Shown: positions 53,835 through 63,258 of the stretch, piece by piece
Layout of the letters: every line of letters begins with the position of its first letter
Numbering within the stretch: position 1 is the first letter of the stretch
DNA from: Caldilineaceae bacterium
Lineage (GTDB): Bacteria; Chloroflexota; Anaerolineae; Caldilineales; Caldilineaceae
Assembly (NCBI GenBank): GCA_022823185.1
Contig: JAJDXQ010000043.1
Location: 186,001-250,000, forward strand
Reading direction: 5' to 3'
DNA length: 64,000 nucleotides
Position numbers and translations under genes: made by a program
Notes under the pieces: model-generated
Database searches by the model: none
What the model saw: the letters and a program-made list of their open reading frames with translations, nothing else
What the model was told of the DNA's origin: nothing

Positions 53835-54440
53835 TTAGTTTCCGGCGGAGAGGGGGCAGATAGCAAGATTGAAGTACTGGACGCCGCCCCGGCCCAAAAC
53901 GCTGCGGATGAAATGCAGCTCGTTTACCCTCCATTCCAACTGACTCTGACGATCTTCATGCTTGGCTGCAGAGCGCAGCTGGTCTGCCGCCGCGCGCAAC
54001 GCGTCGCGCGGGGCACGGCGGGCGGTTCGAGCCAGGGTAATGTGAGGGGAAAACCGATTGGTGACGGGGGCGAATCCCACTTGGCGGGATAGCAGTTCGA
54101 CCTCTGACTGGACTGCCTGCAGCGCGTCTGAGTCGCCTGTAATTCCCACCCACAAGACCCTCATATTTCTCCAGGAATTGAAACAGCCCAGTCCTGAAAG
54201 GGCCATCTTGAAGGGCGCATGTCTGTTGCCAATGGCCGCCAGCCCTTCTTGCATCCGACGACGCTGGGGCGGTTCGGTTTCGCCAAGAAACCGCAATGTC
54301 AGGTGCATTTTCCCGGGATCGGTCCAGCGGAGAAGGGAGGGTTGGGCGCGCAAGGCGGGAAGATTACGCAGGCGGTCCTGCTGCGCCCGGAGCTGTTGCT
54401 TTGCTGCGGGAGTGATTTCGATGGCGATAAAGGCGCGCAT
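53835..54440 (-). CDS. thpR: RNA 2',3'-cyclic phosphodiesterase ThpR
   Basis: This 201-residue protein of the 2H phosphoesterase family has the two HxT motifs: KMHLTLRFLGE (His46, Thr48) and FSPHITLART (His132, Thr134). It opens 2',3'-cyclic phosphates or joins 2'-5' RNA ends in vitro. It converges on the Amt-like gene with only five bases between stops. Confidence 0.92.
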   Translation of the reverse strand: MRAFIAIEITPAAKQQLRAQQDRLRNLPALRAQPSLLRWTDPGKMHLTLRFLGETEPPQRRRMQEGLAAIGNRHAPFKMALSGLGCFNSWRNMRVLWVGITGDSDALQAVQSEVELLSRQVGFAPVTNRFSPHITLARTARRAPRDALRAAADQLRSAAKHEDRQSQLEWRVNELHFIRSVLGRGGVQYFNLAICPLSAGN

Positions 54441-54485
54441 GGTATGGATTGGCGGCCACGAAATACTGGCAAGGTTACCGATCGG

Positions 54486-55121
54486 TCAACGGAACAGGGC
54501 CTGAAGGTCTGCTGCAAGGGCCTGGGAGGTCACATCGGCGCTGAACAGGGCGCGCCAGTACCCTTCACGGTCGACGAGAAAGACGCGGGAGGTGTGGTCG
54601 AGCAGATAGTAGTTATCGGAAAGGCTGTGACCTTCGGCGGCTTCGGTGTACAGGCCATAGGCGGGCTTTAGCAGATCCAGCTCGGCTTTCTCCACGCGAA
54701 CGCCATAGAACCGGGGGTCAAATGCGTGGATGTATGGCTCCAGGCGGGCGAGCGTATCGCGCTGGGGGTCGACGGATACGAAGACGACCTTCAGGTCAGC
54801 GGCCAGGGCGGGAGCCTGCTGCTCCAGGGCGCGCTGGGCGGCGGCGATCTCCATCATGGTCAGAGGGCAGATGTCGGGGCAGAAGGTATAGCCAAAGAAG
54901 AGGAGGACGGGGAACCCTTTCAGGTCGGCGAGGACAAAGGGCGCGCCGTCATAGTTTTGGCCGCGAATTGGCGCAGCCGGTCGGTTTTCTTCGAACACTG
55001 TGCCGGTGTACTGATGGCGGGCGCAGGCGGCGCAGAGGAATACCGCGAGGAGGAGAAGGCAGTTCCGGGCGAGCGGCGGCATCGCTTTGGGGCGTCTCCA
55101 GGTTGCGGAGAGGCGTTGCAT
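54486..55121 (-). CDS. SCO-family copper chaperone lipoprotein
   Basis: The product is 211 residues from ATG 55121; the frame is open to 55271 with other possible starts (55142, 55193). It has a lipobox ending in Cys33 (FLCAACAR) and a thioredoxin-like fold with the copper site Cys81-P-D-I-Cys85 (FGYTFCPDICPLTMM) and His177 (LLDHTSRVF). SCO proteins deliver copper to the CuA site of cytochrome c oxidase. CtaG is encoded at 37 kb, suggesting one shared oxidase pathway. Confidence 0.9.
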   Translation of the reverse strand: MQRLSATWRRPKAMPPLARNCLLLLAVFLCAACARHQYTGTVFEENRPAAPIRGQNYDGAPFVLADLKGFPVLLFFGYTFCPDICPLTMMEIAAAQRALEQQAPALAADLKVVFVSVDPQRDTLARLEPYIHAFDPRFYGVRVEKAELDLLKPAYGLYTEAAEGHSLSDNYYLLDHTSRVFLVDREGYWRALFSADVTSQALAADLQALFR

Positions 55122-55538
55122 GCCCCCTTTGGGTTCGGTCATCAGGCCAGGCGTTCCGCCTTGGACTCGGCGGCAGGTCTTCGTTTTCGTCATTCGCGAT
55201 TCGGGCTTCTTGCGTGCCAGGAACTCCGCTCCTTTGACAATATGCGCATTGGTCCGATTCGCTGCGCCCATTTCGGAGGGTAGAGATTGATGTCATTTTG
55301 CCAGGGCAATTCTACCATAGGCTGAATTGACGCGGCGATATCCGCTGCAAGGCGGGGCGCAGAACAAAGGATGGGGCATCGTGGTTGGCAGGGAGGCCAG
55401 GCGTCCTGGCGGGAAATCGGCCCGGCGATATGCACGCCAAAATTGACGAATGGGTTGGCGCGTGCTAAGGTTCTCTGCTGGTGTGATTTCTACAAACACT
55501 GTGTCTTTTTCGATAGTACGGGACTGGAGCAGAACCTG
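55122..55538. other. Intergenic region upstream of glyA
   Basis: About 417 bases between divergent SCO and glyA genes. A glyA-frame extension from 55371 is not conserved. No clear riboswitch (for example a glycine pair) or promoter was recognised. Confidence 0.4.
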
Positions 55539-56855
55539 ATGAACCAACACCTTTCCGATTCGCAGGCGGCTGAGGCGTTGCTTCCGGCCTGGACTGATCA
55601 GCCCGATCCGCGGCGGATGCTGCGGGAGCGGGATTCTGAGATATACGAAGCGATCGAGGCGGAACGCCGACGGCAGACCTTTGGCATTGAGTTGATTGCC
55701 AGCGAGAACTATGTATTTCCTGAGGTGCTGGCAGCGGCCGGCAGCGTGTTGACGAACAAGTATGCGGAGGGGTACCCGGGGCGGCGCTACTATGGCGGGT
55801 GCGAGTACGTTGACGTGGCGGAGAAGCTCGCGATTGATCGGGCGCTAGAGCTTTTTGGGGCGGAGCATGCGAATGTGCAGCCTCACTCCGGCGCGCAGGC
55901 CAATGCGGCAGTGTACATGGCCTTGCTGGAACCCGGCGACACTGTGCTGGCGATGAAGCTGGACCACGGCGGTCATCTGAGCCATGGGTTTCACCTGAAC
56001 AGCTCCGGACACTATTACAATTTTGCGCATTACGGCCTTGACCCGGAGACGGAGCAGCTCGATTACGAGGTCATCCGGAGGATGGCGCTGGAAGAGCGGC
56101 CCAAGCTACTTCTGGTGGGCGCCAGCGCGTATCCCCGCCACTTTGACTTTGGCTTGTTGCGCGAAATTGCGGACGAGGCGGGTTGCCTACTGATGATGGA
56201 CATGGCGCACGTGGCGGGCCTGGTGGCGGCGGGGTTGCATCCGGACCCGACGCCGGTGTGCGATGTGGTGACGACCACAACGCACAAGACGCTGCGCGGG
56301 CCGCGCGGCGGGCTCATCCTGTGCCGGAAGAAGCACGCGAGAGCGATAGACCGGGCGGTCTTTCCTGGAATGCAGGGGGGCCCGCTCATGCACATCATCG
56401 CGGCAAAGGCGGTCGGTTTCAAGCTGGCGATGGAGGATGGCTTCCGAGTCTATCAACAGCAGATTCTGGACAATGCGCAGACACTAAGCGACACGTTGCA
56501 GGAAGAGGGGCTGCGCAGCGTTTCAGGAGGCACCGACAACCATTTGCTGTTGATCGATCTGAGTCTCTTGGGAGATGATGAGATCAATGGGAAGTTGGTG
56601 GAGTCGGCGCTTGACAATGCTTCGATCCATTGCAATAAGAATATGATCCCATTTGACACGCGCAAGGCGATGGTGACAAGCGGCATCCGCCTGGGGACGC
56701 CGGCGGCGACGACACGGGGGATGAAGGAGGAACAGTTTGCGCAGATCGGGCGCTGGATTGCGAAGATCGCGCACAGTCCCAAGGATACGGCGCTGCAGGA
56801 GTCTGTGCGTGAAGAGGTCCTGGAAATGGTAGGCGGGTTTCCGGCGCCTGCTTGA
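55539..56855 (+). CDS. glyA: Serine hydroxymethyltransferase
   Basis: The product is 438 residues from ATG 55539 (MNQHLSDSQAAEALLPAWTD), with GGAG nine bases upstream. It has the SHMT features FGIELIASENYVFPEVLAAA, TNKYAEGYPGRRYYGGCEYV, QPHSGAQANAAVYMALLEPG and the PLP lysine in VTTTTHKTLRGPRGG. It converts serine and tetrahydrofolate to glycine and methylene-THF, the donor that TrmFO uses. It lies 20 bases before radA. Confidence 0.97.
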   Translation: MNQHLSDSQAAEALLPAWTDQPDPRRMLRERDSEIYEAIEAERRRQTFGIELIASENYVFPEVLAAAGSVLTNKYAEGYPGRRYYGGCEYVDVAEKLAIDRALELFGAEHANVQPHSGAQANAAVYMALLEPGDTVLAMKLDHGGHLSHGFHLNSSGHYYNFAHYGLDPETEQLDYEVIRRMALEERPKLLLVGASAYPRHFDFGLLREIADEAGCLLMMDMAHVAGLVAAGLHPDPTPVCDVVTTTTHKTLRGPRGGLILCRKKHARAIDRAVFPGMQGGPLMHIIAAKAVGFKLAMEDGFRVYQQQILDNAQTLSDTLQEEGLRSVSGGTDNHLLLIDLSLLGDDEINGKLVESALDNASIHCNKNMIPFDTRKAMVTSGIRLGTPAATTRGMKEEQFAQIGRWIAKIAHSPKDTALQESVREEVLEMVGGFPAPA

Positions 56856-56875
56856 GTCGGTAAAGGCAGGGGGTT

Positions 56876-58294
56876 GTGGCGACAAAGGTCAGAACGCAGT
56901 TCATCTGCACGGAGTGCGGCGGCGCGCAGATGAAGTGGATGGGGCGATGCCCGGAATGCGGGGAGTGGAACACGCTCGTGGAAAGCCGGGTGCAGGAGAG
57001 GCCAACGGTTGTTGCCGGCGGCAGTGCCGGGCCTGCCGGCGCGCCAAGGCCCGTCTCGCTGCCGGAGATCCCGGATGAGCCATCTCGCCGCCTTGTCCTC
57101 GAGAATTCTGAACTGAATCGCGTATTGGGGGGCGGGATCGTGCCGGGCGCGGGGATACTGGTTGGAGGCGACCCGGGCATTGGCAAGAGCACGTTGCTGA
57201 TCCAGACGGCGGCAGAGGTGGCGCGGCATGCTGGCAAGGTGTTGTATGTCAGCGCGGAGGAGAGCGCCTATCAGATCGGGCGGCGGGCGTCACGATTGGG
57301 GTTGGACGAGGCGCGGCTGCTGATTCTGGCCGACACGATCCTGGAGACGATCCTGGAAGAGATTGGGCGCGTGAGGCCGGCCCTGGTGATCGTTGATTCG
57401 GTGCAGGCGATTCACAGCAATGCCAGCGCAAGCGCGGCCGGCTCTGTTTCGCAGGTGAGAGACTGCGCGGGGCATCTGCTGCGGCAGTCGCGACAACTGA
57501 ACATTCCGCTTTTTCTGGTAGGACATGTGACGAAGGAGGGCGCGATTGCAGGCCCGCGTGTGCTGGAGCACATGGTGGATGCCGTGCTGCAACTGGAGGG
57601 TGAACGTTTTCACGCCTACCGTTTATTGCACTCGGTGAAGAATCGCTTTGGCAGCACGAATGAGGTCGGAGTGTTTGAGATGACGGGGCGGGGCATGACG
57701 CCGGTTGCGAATCCGTCGGCGATGTTTCTGGCGGAGCGGTTGCCGAATGCAGCGGGGAGCGCGATCGCCGTGCCGCTGGAGGGGAGCCGGCCGCTGTTGG
57801 TGGAGGTACAGGCGCTGGCGAGCCCGACGGCGTTCAGTCAGCCGCGGCGGACGGGGAACGGCGTCGACTTCAACCGCCTGCTGCTGGTGACTGCGGTGCT
57901 GAGCAAGCGGATGGGCCTTTCGCTGAGCGCGCAGGATATATTCGTGAACGTGATTGGCGGGTTGCGGGTCGGTGAGCCGGCGGCGGATCTGGCCATCGCG
58001 GCGGCGATCACAAGCAGTTACCGCAATGTACCGCTGGCCGCGGATGCGGCGCTGATCGGAGAGATTGGTCTGAGCGGCGAGCTGCGCAGTGTGAGCCAGC
58101 TGGCGCTGCGGTTGCATGAGGCGGCAAAGCTCGGCTTCGCGCGTGCGATCGTGCCGCGCCATGCGCTGCGGCGGAAGGGACGGGAGGCGACCAGCGGCGA
58201 AGCCGGAGCCGGTTCATCGGACTTGCCGGCTGAAATCAAAGTCATCGGCGCGCGCACGGTATCCGAGGCACTGGATGCGGCGCTGTTGAAATAA
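56876..58294 (+). CDS. radA: DNA repair protein RadA/Sms
   Basis: The product is 472 residues from GTG 56876, with AGGCAGGGGG just upstream. It has a C4 zinc finger (Cys11, 14, 25, 28), Walker A GGDPGIGKST at 97-106, the RadA motif VKNRFGSTNEVGVFEM near 252 and a C-terminal Lon-like domain (AADLAIAAAITSSYRNVPLA, GEIGLSGELRSV). It processes recombination intermediates as a DnaB-type helicase. Confidence 0.96.
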   Translation: MATKVRTQFICTECGGAQMKWMGRCPECGEWNTLVESRVQERPTVVAGGSAGPAGAPRPVSLPEIPDEPSRRLVLENSELNRVLGGGIVPGAGILVGGDPGIGKSTLLIQTAAEVARHAGKVLYVSAEESAYQIGRRASRLGLDEARLLILADTILETILEEIGRVRPALVIVDSVQAIHSNASASAAGSVSQVRDCAGHLLRQSRQLNIPLFLVGHVTKEGAIAGPRVLEHMVDAVLQLEGERFHAYRLLHSVKNRFGSTNEVGVFEMTGRGMTPVANPSAMFLAERLPNAAGSAIAVPLEGSRPLLVEVQALASPTAFSQPRRTGNGVDFNRLLLVTAVLSKRMGLSLSAQDIFVNVIGGLRVGEPAADLAIAAAITSSYRNVPLAADAALIGEIGLSGELRSVSQLALRLHEAAKLGFARAIVPRHALRRKGREATSGEAGAGSSDLPAEIKVIGARTVSEALDAALLK

Positions 58295-58317
58295 ATTGTC
58301 GAACACGGAGAGAGAAG

Positions 58318-58968
58318 ATGTCCAAGTTGGCTGAAGTGAATCCATATCAGGCGTATCTACGCGACCTGTTTCACAGCGACGACGCGGATCTATCCCGGCT
58401 GCAAGCAGAGGCAGAGGCTGAGGGGCTCCCGAAGATAAGCATTGGGCCGGAGCAAGGCAAGTTCCTTCAGTTGCTGGTGCAGCTGACGGGGGCCAGGAAG
58501 GCACTGGAGATTGGTGTACTGGGGGGATATAGCGGGGCGTGGATCGCGCGGGCGCTGCCAGAGGGAGGCAAGCTGATCGGGCTGGAGCTGGAGCAGAAGC
58601 ACGCCGACTTCGCTTGCATGCAGTGGAAGCGGATGGGGCTGGCCGACAGAATTGAGGTACTTGTCGGTCCGGCGCTGGATTCGCTGCCTGGGCTGGCGGG
58701 CGAAGCGCCGTTCGACCTGATTTTCATTGACGCTGACAAGGGAAACTACCCGGCATACCTGGACTATGCAATCCGGTACAGCCGCCCGGGCACGGTGATT
58801 CTGGGAGACAACGTTCATATGGGCGGGGGCGTGGTCGATCCGGAGAGGCAGGACTCGGAGTGGGTGCAGGGGATGCGCAGTTTTGCGCGAACGCTCAGCA
58901 AAGACGAGCGGCTCATGAGCACGGTCGTTCCGTATTCGGACGGGCTGGCGATGGCCGTGGTGAAGTGA
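58318..58968 (+). CDS. O-methyltransferase, COMT-like (family 3)
   Basis: This 216-residue SAM-dependent enzyme has ARKALEIGVLGGYSGAWIAR as the SAM motif, FDLIFIDADKGNYPAYLDYA (metal-binding Asp region) and RPGTVILGDNVHMGG. These are shared with catechol-type and caffeoyl-CoA O-methyltransferases. Substrate unknown. It follows radA by 23 bases. Confidence 0.9.
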   Translation: MSKLAEVNPYQAYLRDLFHSDDADLSRLQAEAEAEGLPKISIGPEQGKFLQLLVQLTGARKALEIGVLGGYSGAWIARALPEGGKLIGLELEQKHADFACMQWKRMGLADRIEVLVGPALDSLPGLAGEAPFDLIFIDADKGNYPAYLDYAIRYSRPGTVILGDNVHMGGGVVDPERQDSEWVQGMRSFARTLSKDERLMSTVVPYSDGLAMAVVK

Positions 58969-59231
58969 GGGGGCCTGAGAAGGGGCGTCGAACGGCGCCG
59001 GGCGTCAGGCGCTTGCAGGGCGTTACCATGCGGTTGCGTGGAACCTGTCGCCAAGGATGCGTCCGGGCGGAAACGACAGCTGTCTTCGCGGGTACCAGTT
59101 TTTTTCTGCAGGCTGCGGGGTGGAACAGCCGTAGGGCTTCATTTTGAGGCCGTGGGTCAGGGTTGGCGGCATCGCGGACAGACGGGAAGTCCGGATGCAG
59201 GTTCGCGACCCGAAATCATACTGAAGAACGA

Positions 59232-59266
59232 CGCCGGGGCTCAACGTCAGACGTTGGGCCCCGGCG
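59232..59266. terminator. Long hairpin between convergent genes, probable bidirectional terminator
   Basis: A 16-bp inverted repeat (CGCCGGGGCTCAACGT / ACGTTGGGCCCCGGCG, arms 59232-59247 and 59251-59266, one G-T pair) with a three-base loop lies between the O-methyltransferase and HIT genes. T-runs on either side are weak. The rest of the 58969-59291 gap holds no gene I can support. Confidence 0.6.
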
Positions 59267-59291
59267 CTTGTCTTGGTTCGTCTTTTCAGGT

Positions 59292-59642
59292 TCAGCGGGA
59301 GAGGAGCGGCCCGAGTGGGCGCCCGCCCAGAAGATGGAAATGGGTGTGAAAGACCTCCTGGCCGCCGTGATTGCCGATGTTGGTGACGAGGCGCCAACCT
59401 CTGGAAGCGATTCCCTCACTGTCGGCAAGTTGCCCGGCGACCTGGACGATCCGCCCCAGGATCTCCGCTTGGGCGTCCCCCATTTCGCCAAGGTCATTGA
59501 AGTGCTGATTGGGGACGATCAGCACGTGAACGGGCGCCTGGGCCGAAATGTCCTGAAAGGCGGTAACCAGCTCATCCTGATAGAACTGTTGCGAAGGCAG
59601 TTCTCCCGCGACGATTTTGCAGAAGATGCAGTTCTCGTTCAT
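59292..59642 (-). CDS. HIT-family nucleotide-binding protein
   Basis: This 116-residue protein has zinc cysteines in CIFCKI and the histidine triad H99-T-H101-F-H103 (EVFHTHFHLLGG). Hint-type members hydrolyse purine nucleoside phosphoramidates. The ATG overlaps the stop of the thiamine-binding gene (ATGA). Confidence 0.95.
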   Translation of the reverse strand: MNENCIFCKIVAGELPSQQFYQDELVTAFQDISAQAPVHVLIVPNQHFNDLGEMGDAQAEILGRIVQVAGQLADSEGIASRGWRLVTNIGNHGGQEVFHTHFHLLGGRPLGPLLSR

Positions 59643-59950
59643 TGGGCACCTCGTCCTCGTTTCCGGTTGACGCTTTCAATTTTGTCCTTCATGCTTTGAT
59701 CGCGGTCGCGGCGCGTGCCGACCTTCAGGCTGGTCGTGATGCGGGGCGCGCCCATTGCATGCACAACTTCATGGCATCGCTTCACGGCGGCGAAGACTTC
59801 GTCCCACTCGCCTTCGACGTTGGTGCCGTAGGCGTGCATCTGGTGGCTGAGGCCGGCATCGTCGAGGATGCGCTGGCAGGCGGCGACGTATTCTGAGACT
59901 GAGACGCCGACACCGATGGGGACGACGCAGAGGTCGATAATCACTTTCAT
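59639..59950 (-). CDS. MTH1187/YqgV-family thiamine-binding protein
   Basis: This 103-residue protein begins MKVIIDLCVVPIGVGVSVSE and has the family motifs HAYGTNVEGEWDEVFAAVKR and HAMGAPRITTSLKVGTRRDR. Members form tetramers and bind thiamine-like ligands. It lies between leuS (four bases) and the HIT gene (overlap), so the three form one transcript. Confidence 0.9.
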   Translation of the reverse strand: MKVIIDLCVVPIGVGVSVSEYVAACQRILDDAGLSHQMHAYGTNVEGEWDEVFAAVKRCHEVVHAMGAPRITTSLKVGTRRDRDQSMKDKIESVNRKRGRGAQ

Positions 59951-59954
59951 AGGG

Positions 59955-62495
59955 CTATCCGATGACGATGTTGACCAGTTTATCGGGCACGACGACGACT
60001 TTGCGAATCTGCTTGCCGTCCGTCCAGCGTTGAACGTTGTTGGAGGCCAGCGCCTTGGTCTCCAGGTCTATGGATGCGGTATTGGGCGCCACGCTCAGTT
60101 TGTCGCGGACGCGGCCATTCACCTGAACGACGACCGTAATCTCGTCCTCTTTGGCCTTCTGCGGGTCGGCCTGGGGCCATTCTTGCAGGTGAACGCTTGC
60201 AGTTTCAGCGCCTGCGGCCAGCCGCTGCCAGAGCTCTTCGCTGATATGGGGAAAGACTGGCGCCATCATCAGCAGCAGAGCGCGCACGGATTCCTGCCAG
60301 ATGGCGGTCAGTTCTTCGCCGGCGTTGGGGCCGGTGAAGGCATCCTTTACTCTGATGAGATGGTTATTGAACTCCATCATGGCGGCGATCGCGGTGTTGA
60401 AGCGGAAGCTGCCGAAGTCTTCTGACACTTTCAGGATGGTCTGGTGCAGTTTGCGCTCCAGGGAGCGAATATCGTCTGCGGCTGCGGACGCGGCGGATCC
60501 ATTGGGGCTCGGCGCGTCGAGGACGACGCCCCAGACCCGGTAGAGGAAGCGGCTGACCCCTTCGATGGCGCTGGGGTCCCAGGGTCCGCCGTGTTCCCAG
60601 GGGCCGATGAACATGAGGTAGCCGCGGACTGTGTCGGCTCCGTATCGGTCGACGTATTCGTCGGGGTTTACGACGTTGCCGCGACTTTTTGACATGCGTT
60701 CGCCATCCGGGCCGAGAATGATGCCCTGGTTGAAGAGGCGCAGCATGGGTTCGTCGAAGTCGACGACGCCCATGTCCCGCAGCGCTTTGGTGAAGAAGCG
60801 CGTGTAGAGCAGGTGCATGGTGGCGTGTTCGATACCGCCGGTGTACTGGTCGACCGGCAGCCAGTAGCTGCCGCGGCCGCTGTCCCAGGGCATGTCACCT
60901 GCAGCCAGGGGCTGGCCGGCTTTGTGGTAGGGGTCGACGTAGGCGTACTGGTACCAGCTGGAGCACATGAAGGTGTCCATGGTGTCGGTTTCGCGTTCAG
61001 CGCTGTCACCGCATTGGGGGCAATTGACGTAGCGGAAGCCCTCATGATAGTTGAGCGGGCTTTCGCCGGTGGGTTTGAACTGGGCATCGTCGGGCAGCCG
61101 GACGGGCAGGTCGGCGTAGGGAACCGGGACGGTTCCGCAGCTGGCGCAGTGGATCATGGGGATAGGTGTGCCCCACATGCGCTGGCGGCTGATCAGCCAG
61201 TCGCGCAGTCGGTAGTTGACGGCGCCGGTCCCTTTGTCATCTTCCTCCAGCCATGCGATGGCCGCTTTGACGCTTTGCCCTTCTTCTTTGCCCACGTCGG
61301 CGCCGTTGATGGGCCCGGAGTTTATCATTACGCCATCGCCGGGCCAGGCAGACTCCAGGTCGTCGGCGCTGCGAACGTGACCGGCCTCGCTGTCAGGCGG
61401 CGGCTGGACAACGAGGGCGATGGGGAGGTCGTGCTTTTTGGCGAACTCGAAGTCGCGTTCATCGTGGCCGGGCACGGCCATAATGGCTCCGGTGCCGTAG
61501 CCCATGAGCACATAGTCTGCGACCCAGACGGGGATGCGTTCGCCGTTGACCGGGTTGATGGCGTAGCCGCCGGTGAAGACCCCGGTCTTTTCCTTGTCCT
61601 CGGCTGTGCGCGCGATTTCGTCCAGGCGGGCAGCCTGTTCGACGCAATCGTCGACCGCGCCGCGCTGCTCGTCGGTTGTGATTTTGTTGACCAGCGGATG
61701 CTCTGGCGCGAGGACCATGAAGGTGGCTCCCCAGAGCGTGTCTGGCCGTGTGGTGAAGATTTCGATCGGATCGCCGTCTTCGGTGAGGAAAGTCACCTGG
61801 GCGCCGTCACTGCGCCCGATCCAGTTGGTCTGCATAATCTTCACCGGTTCCGGCCAGTCGATTCTTTCCAGGTCGTCGAGCAGCTCATCGGTGTAGTTTG
61901 TGATACGGAACTTCCACTGGTTCAGGTCTTTCTTGATGACGGGCGTGTTGCAGCGTTCGCAGTGGCGGTCTTCGCCCCAGACCTGCTCGCGCGCCAGGGT
62001 GGTGTTGCATTTCGGGCACCAGTCAACGGGGGCGAATTCGCGGTAGGCCAGCCCCATTTCATAGAGCCTGAGGAAGAACCACTGGGACCACTTGTAGTAT
62101 TCGGGGTCGCAGCTGACGGCTTCGCGATCCCAGGCCCACATCGCGCCCATACGGCGCAGCTGGCCCTGCATGCGTTCAACGTTGTTGTAGGTCCATTCCT
62201 GGGGATGGACGTTGTTCTGGATTGCCGCGTTTTCGGCGGGCAGGCCGAAGGCGTCGAAGCCGATGGGGAAGAAGACGTTGTAACCGCTCATGCGGCGATA
62301 ACGTGCGGCTGCGTCGCTGGGCGTCATGGCATACCAGTGGCCGGTGTGCAGGTCGCCGGAGGTGTAGGGCAGCATGGTCAGGGCGTACCACTTGGGTTGG
62401 CCGGCGATTTCGGCCGTGTCGTAGAGGCCCTGTTCTTCCCAGGCGGCCTGCCATTTTGGTTCGATCTCTGCGTGTCTATATCTGTCAGACATCAT
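59955..62495 (-). CDS. leuS: Leucyl-tRNA synthetase
   Basis: This 846-residue class I synthetase has the HIGH motif as HTGH at 50-53 (LPYTSGDLHTGHWYAMTPSD). A zinc-type insertion WCPKCNTTLAREQVWGEDRH follows, then the editing domain TFMVLAPEHPLV with its conserved threonine-rich region (TTRPDTLWGA). The KMSKS motif is RMSKS near residue 600, and an anticodon and C-terminal domain close the protein. AGGAG lies seven bases upstream of ATG 62495. It starts an operon with the thiamine-binding and HIT genes. Confidence 0.97.
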   Translation of the reverse strand: MMSDRYRHAEIEPKWQAAWEEQGLYDTAEIAGQPKWYALTMLPYTSGDLHTGHWYAMTPSDAAARYRRMSGYNVFFPIGFDAFGLPAENAAIQNNVHPQEWTYNNVERMQGQLRRMGAMWAWDREAVSCDPEYYKWSQWFFLRLYEMGLAYREFAPVDWCPKCNTTLAREQVWGEDRHCERCNTPVIKKDLNQWKFRITNYTDELLDDLERIDWPEPVKIMQTNWIGRSDGAQVTFLTEDGDPIEIFTTRPDTLWGATFMVLAPEHPLVNKITTDEQRGAVDDCVEQAARLDEIARTAEDKEKTGVFTGGYAINPVNGERIPVWVADYVLMGYGTGAIMAVPGHDERDFEFAKKHDLPIALVVQPPPDSEAGHVRSADDLESAWPGDGVMINSGPINGADVGKEEGQSVKAAIAWLEEDDKGTGAVNYRLRDWLISRQRMWGTPIPMIHCASCGTVPVPYADLPVRLPDDAQFKPTGESPLNYHEGFRYVNCPQCGDSAERETDTMDTFMCSSWYQYAYVDPYHKAGQPLAAGDMPWDSGRGSYWLPVDQYTGGIEHATMHLLYTRFFTKALRDMGVVDFDEPMLRLFNQGIILGPDGERMSKSRGNVVNPDEYVDRYGADTVRGYLMFIGPWEHGGPWDPSAIEGVSRFLYRVWGVVLDAPSPNGSAASAAADDIRSLERKLHQTILKVSEDFGSFRFNTAIAAMMEFNNHLIRVKDAFTGPNAGEELTAIWQESVRALLLMMAPVFPHISEELWQRLAAGAETASVHLQEWPQADPQKAKEDEITVVVQVNGRVRDKLSVAPNTASIDLETKALASNNVQRWTDGKQIRKVVVVPDKLVNIVIG

Positions 62496-62775
62496 AGAAG
62501 TCTCCTGTCACGGAGGGATTTTGGGCTTGTATGTATCTTTCGGCGATTGTCAGAAGGTTTTGGCGACGCGGCACAGGGCAGACATGCGCGCGTCAGTGCG
62601 GATCATGTTGCCTGAATCATGTTTGGTGTTGGGCCCGCTTATACGCAGGGAATGCGGAACTCAGCTCCCTGGCGCGGGCTAAGTAAGAGCGAGGAGGCCG
62701 CCGACGGAGAGCCCGCCGATGGCGAAAGGGACTGGAATACGGGGTTTACGTGCGTCGTATCTCATATTGCGGGCA

Positions 62776-62781
62776 AGTATA
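62776..62781 (-). promoter_or_regulatory. -10 box of leuS with a long leader
   Basis: TATACT on the minus strand at 62781-62776 predicts a start near 62769, leaving about 274 bases of leader before leuS. The -35 region is poor. I looked for the T-box core UGGNACCGCG in the leader and did not find it; the rest of the gap 62496-62883 holds no supported gene. Confidence 0.45.
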
Positions 62782-62883
62782 CCACGTCTTTTTCTGGTCG
62801 CGAAAAGCCGCGAGGGGTTAATTCATATGCACGTAAAGAGAATTTTAGGAACGATGAAGAGGAAAGGGACTCCTTGATCGAGC

Positions 62884-63258
62884 TCAGCGGACAATAGGCA
62901 AGAGCCTGACTCGACTTCTGGCTTCGTCCACAACGACCAGCGCGCCTGTTGCAAGGTCATTGCCGTGCTGGTTTAAGGCAGCCAGAATCCCTTCACCGAG
63001 GCTGTCAGGCAGTACGTCGGCAGCGCGAACCTGGAGTACACTTGGTCCAGTTGCATGGGAAAGAGCCAGCATTGCGCTGAAGTCAAGGTCGTGCGTGAAC
63101 ACAATTGAGTCGTGCGCCGCAGCCCATTCCATGATCGTCTCGTCGCTGGCCCGAGGGTCGCCGACGCTTGACCAATGAATGGCTGTCAGCCCATGAGCCT
63201 CCGGAAACGGCACCCAGAGGGGAGACAAACTCATATCGACCACGACTGTGAGGATCAC
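62884..63258 (-). CDS. DUF5615 PIN-like protein, probable toxin
   Basis: The product is 124 residues from GTG 63258, which overlaps the antitoxin stop (GTGA at 63255-63258); a longer frame to 63297 is unlikely. DUF5615 features are VDMSLSPLWVPFPEAHG at the start, with an Asp at residue 8, ASDETIMEWAAAHDSIVFTH and DLDFSAMLALSHATGPSVLQ. This fold is related to PIN RNases, with Asp and the DLDF acid group as the likely metal site. Coupled to a DUF433 gene, it is the usual toxin half. Confidence 0.85.
   Translation of the reverse strand: MILTVVVDMSLSPLWVPFPEAHGLTAIHWSSVGDPRASDETIMEWAAAHDSIVFTHDLDFSAMLALSHATGPSVLQVRAADVLPDSLGEGILAALNQHGNDLATGALVVVDEARSRVRLLPIVR

Noticed and set aside
62496..62769. 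T-box riboswitch for leuS
   Set aside because: The leader length fits but the UGGNACCGCG core is absent; the closest string (CTGTGCCGCG) lacks the UGGN element that pairs with tRNA.
62619..62897. Plus-strand open frame between leuS and the DUF5615 gene
   Set aside because: No ribosome site; it overlaps the leuS leader and promoter and has no family resemblance.
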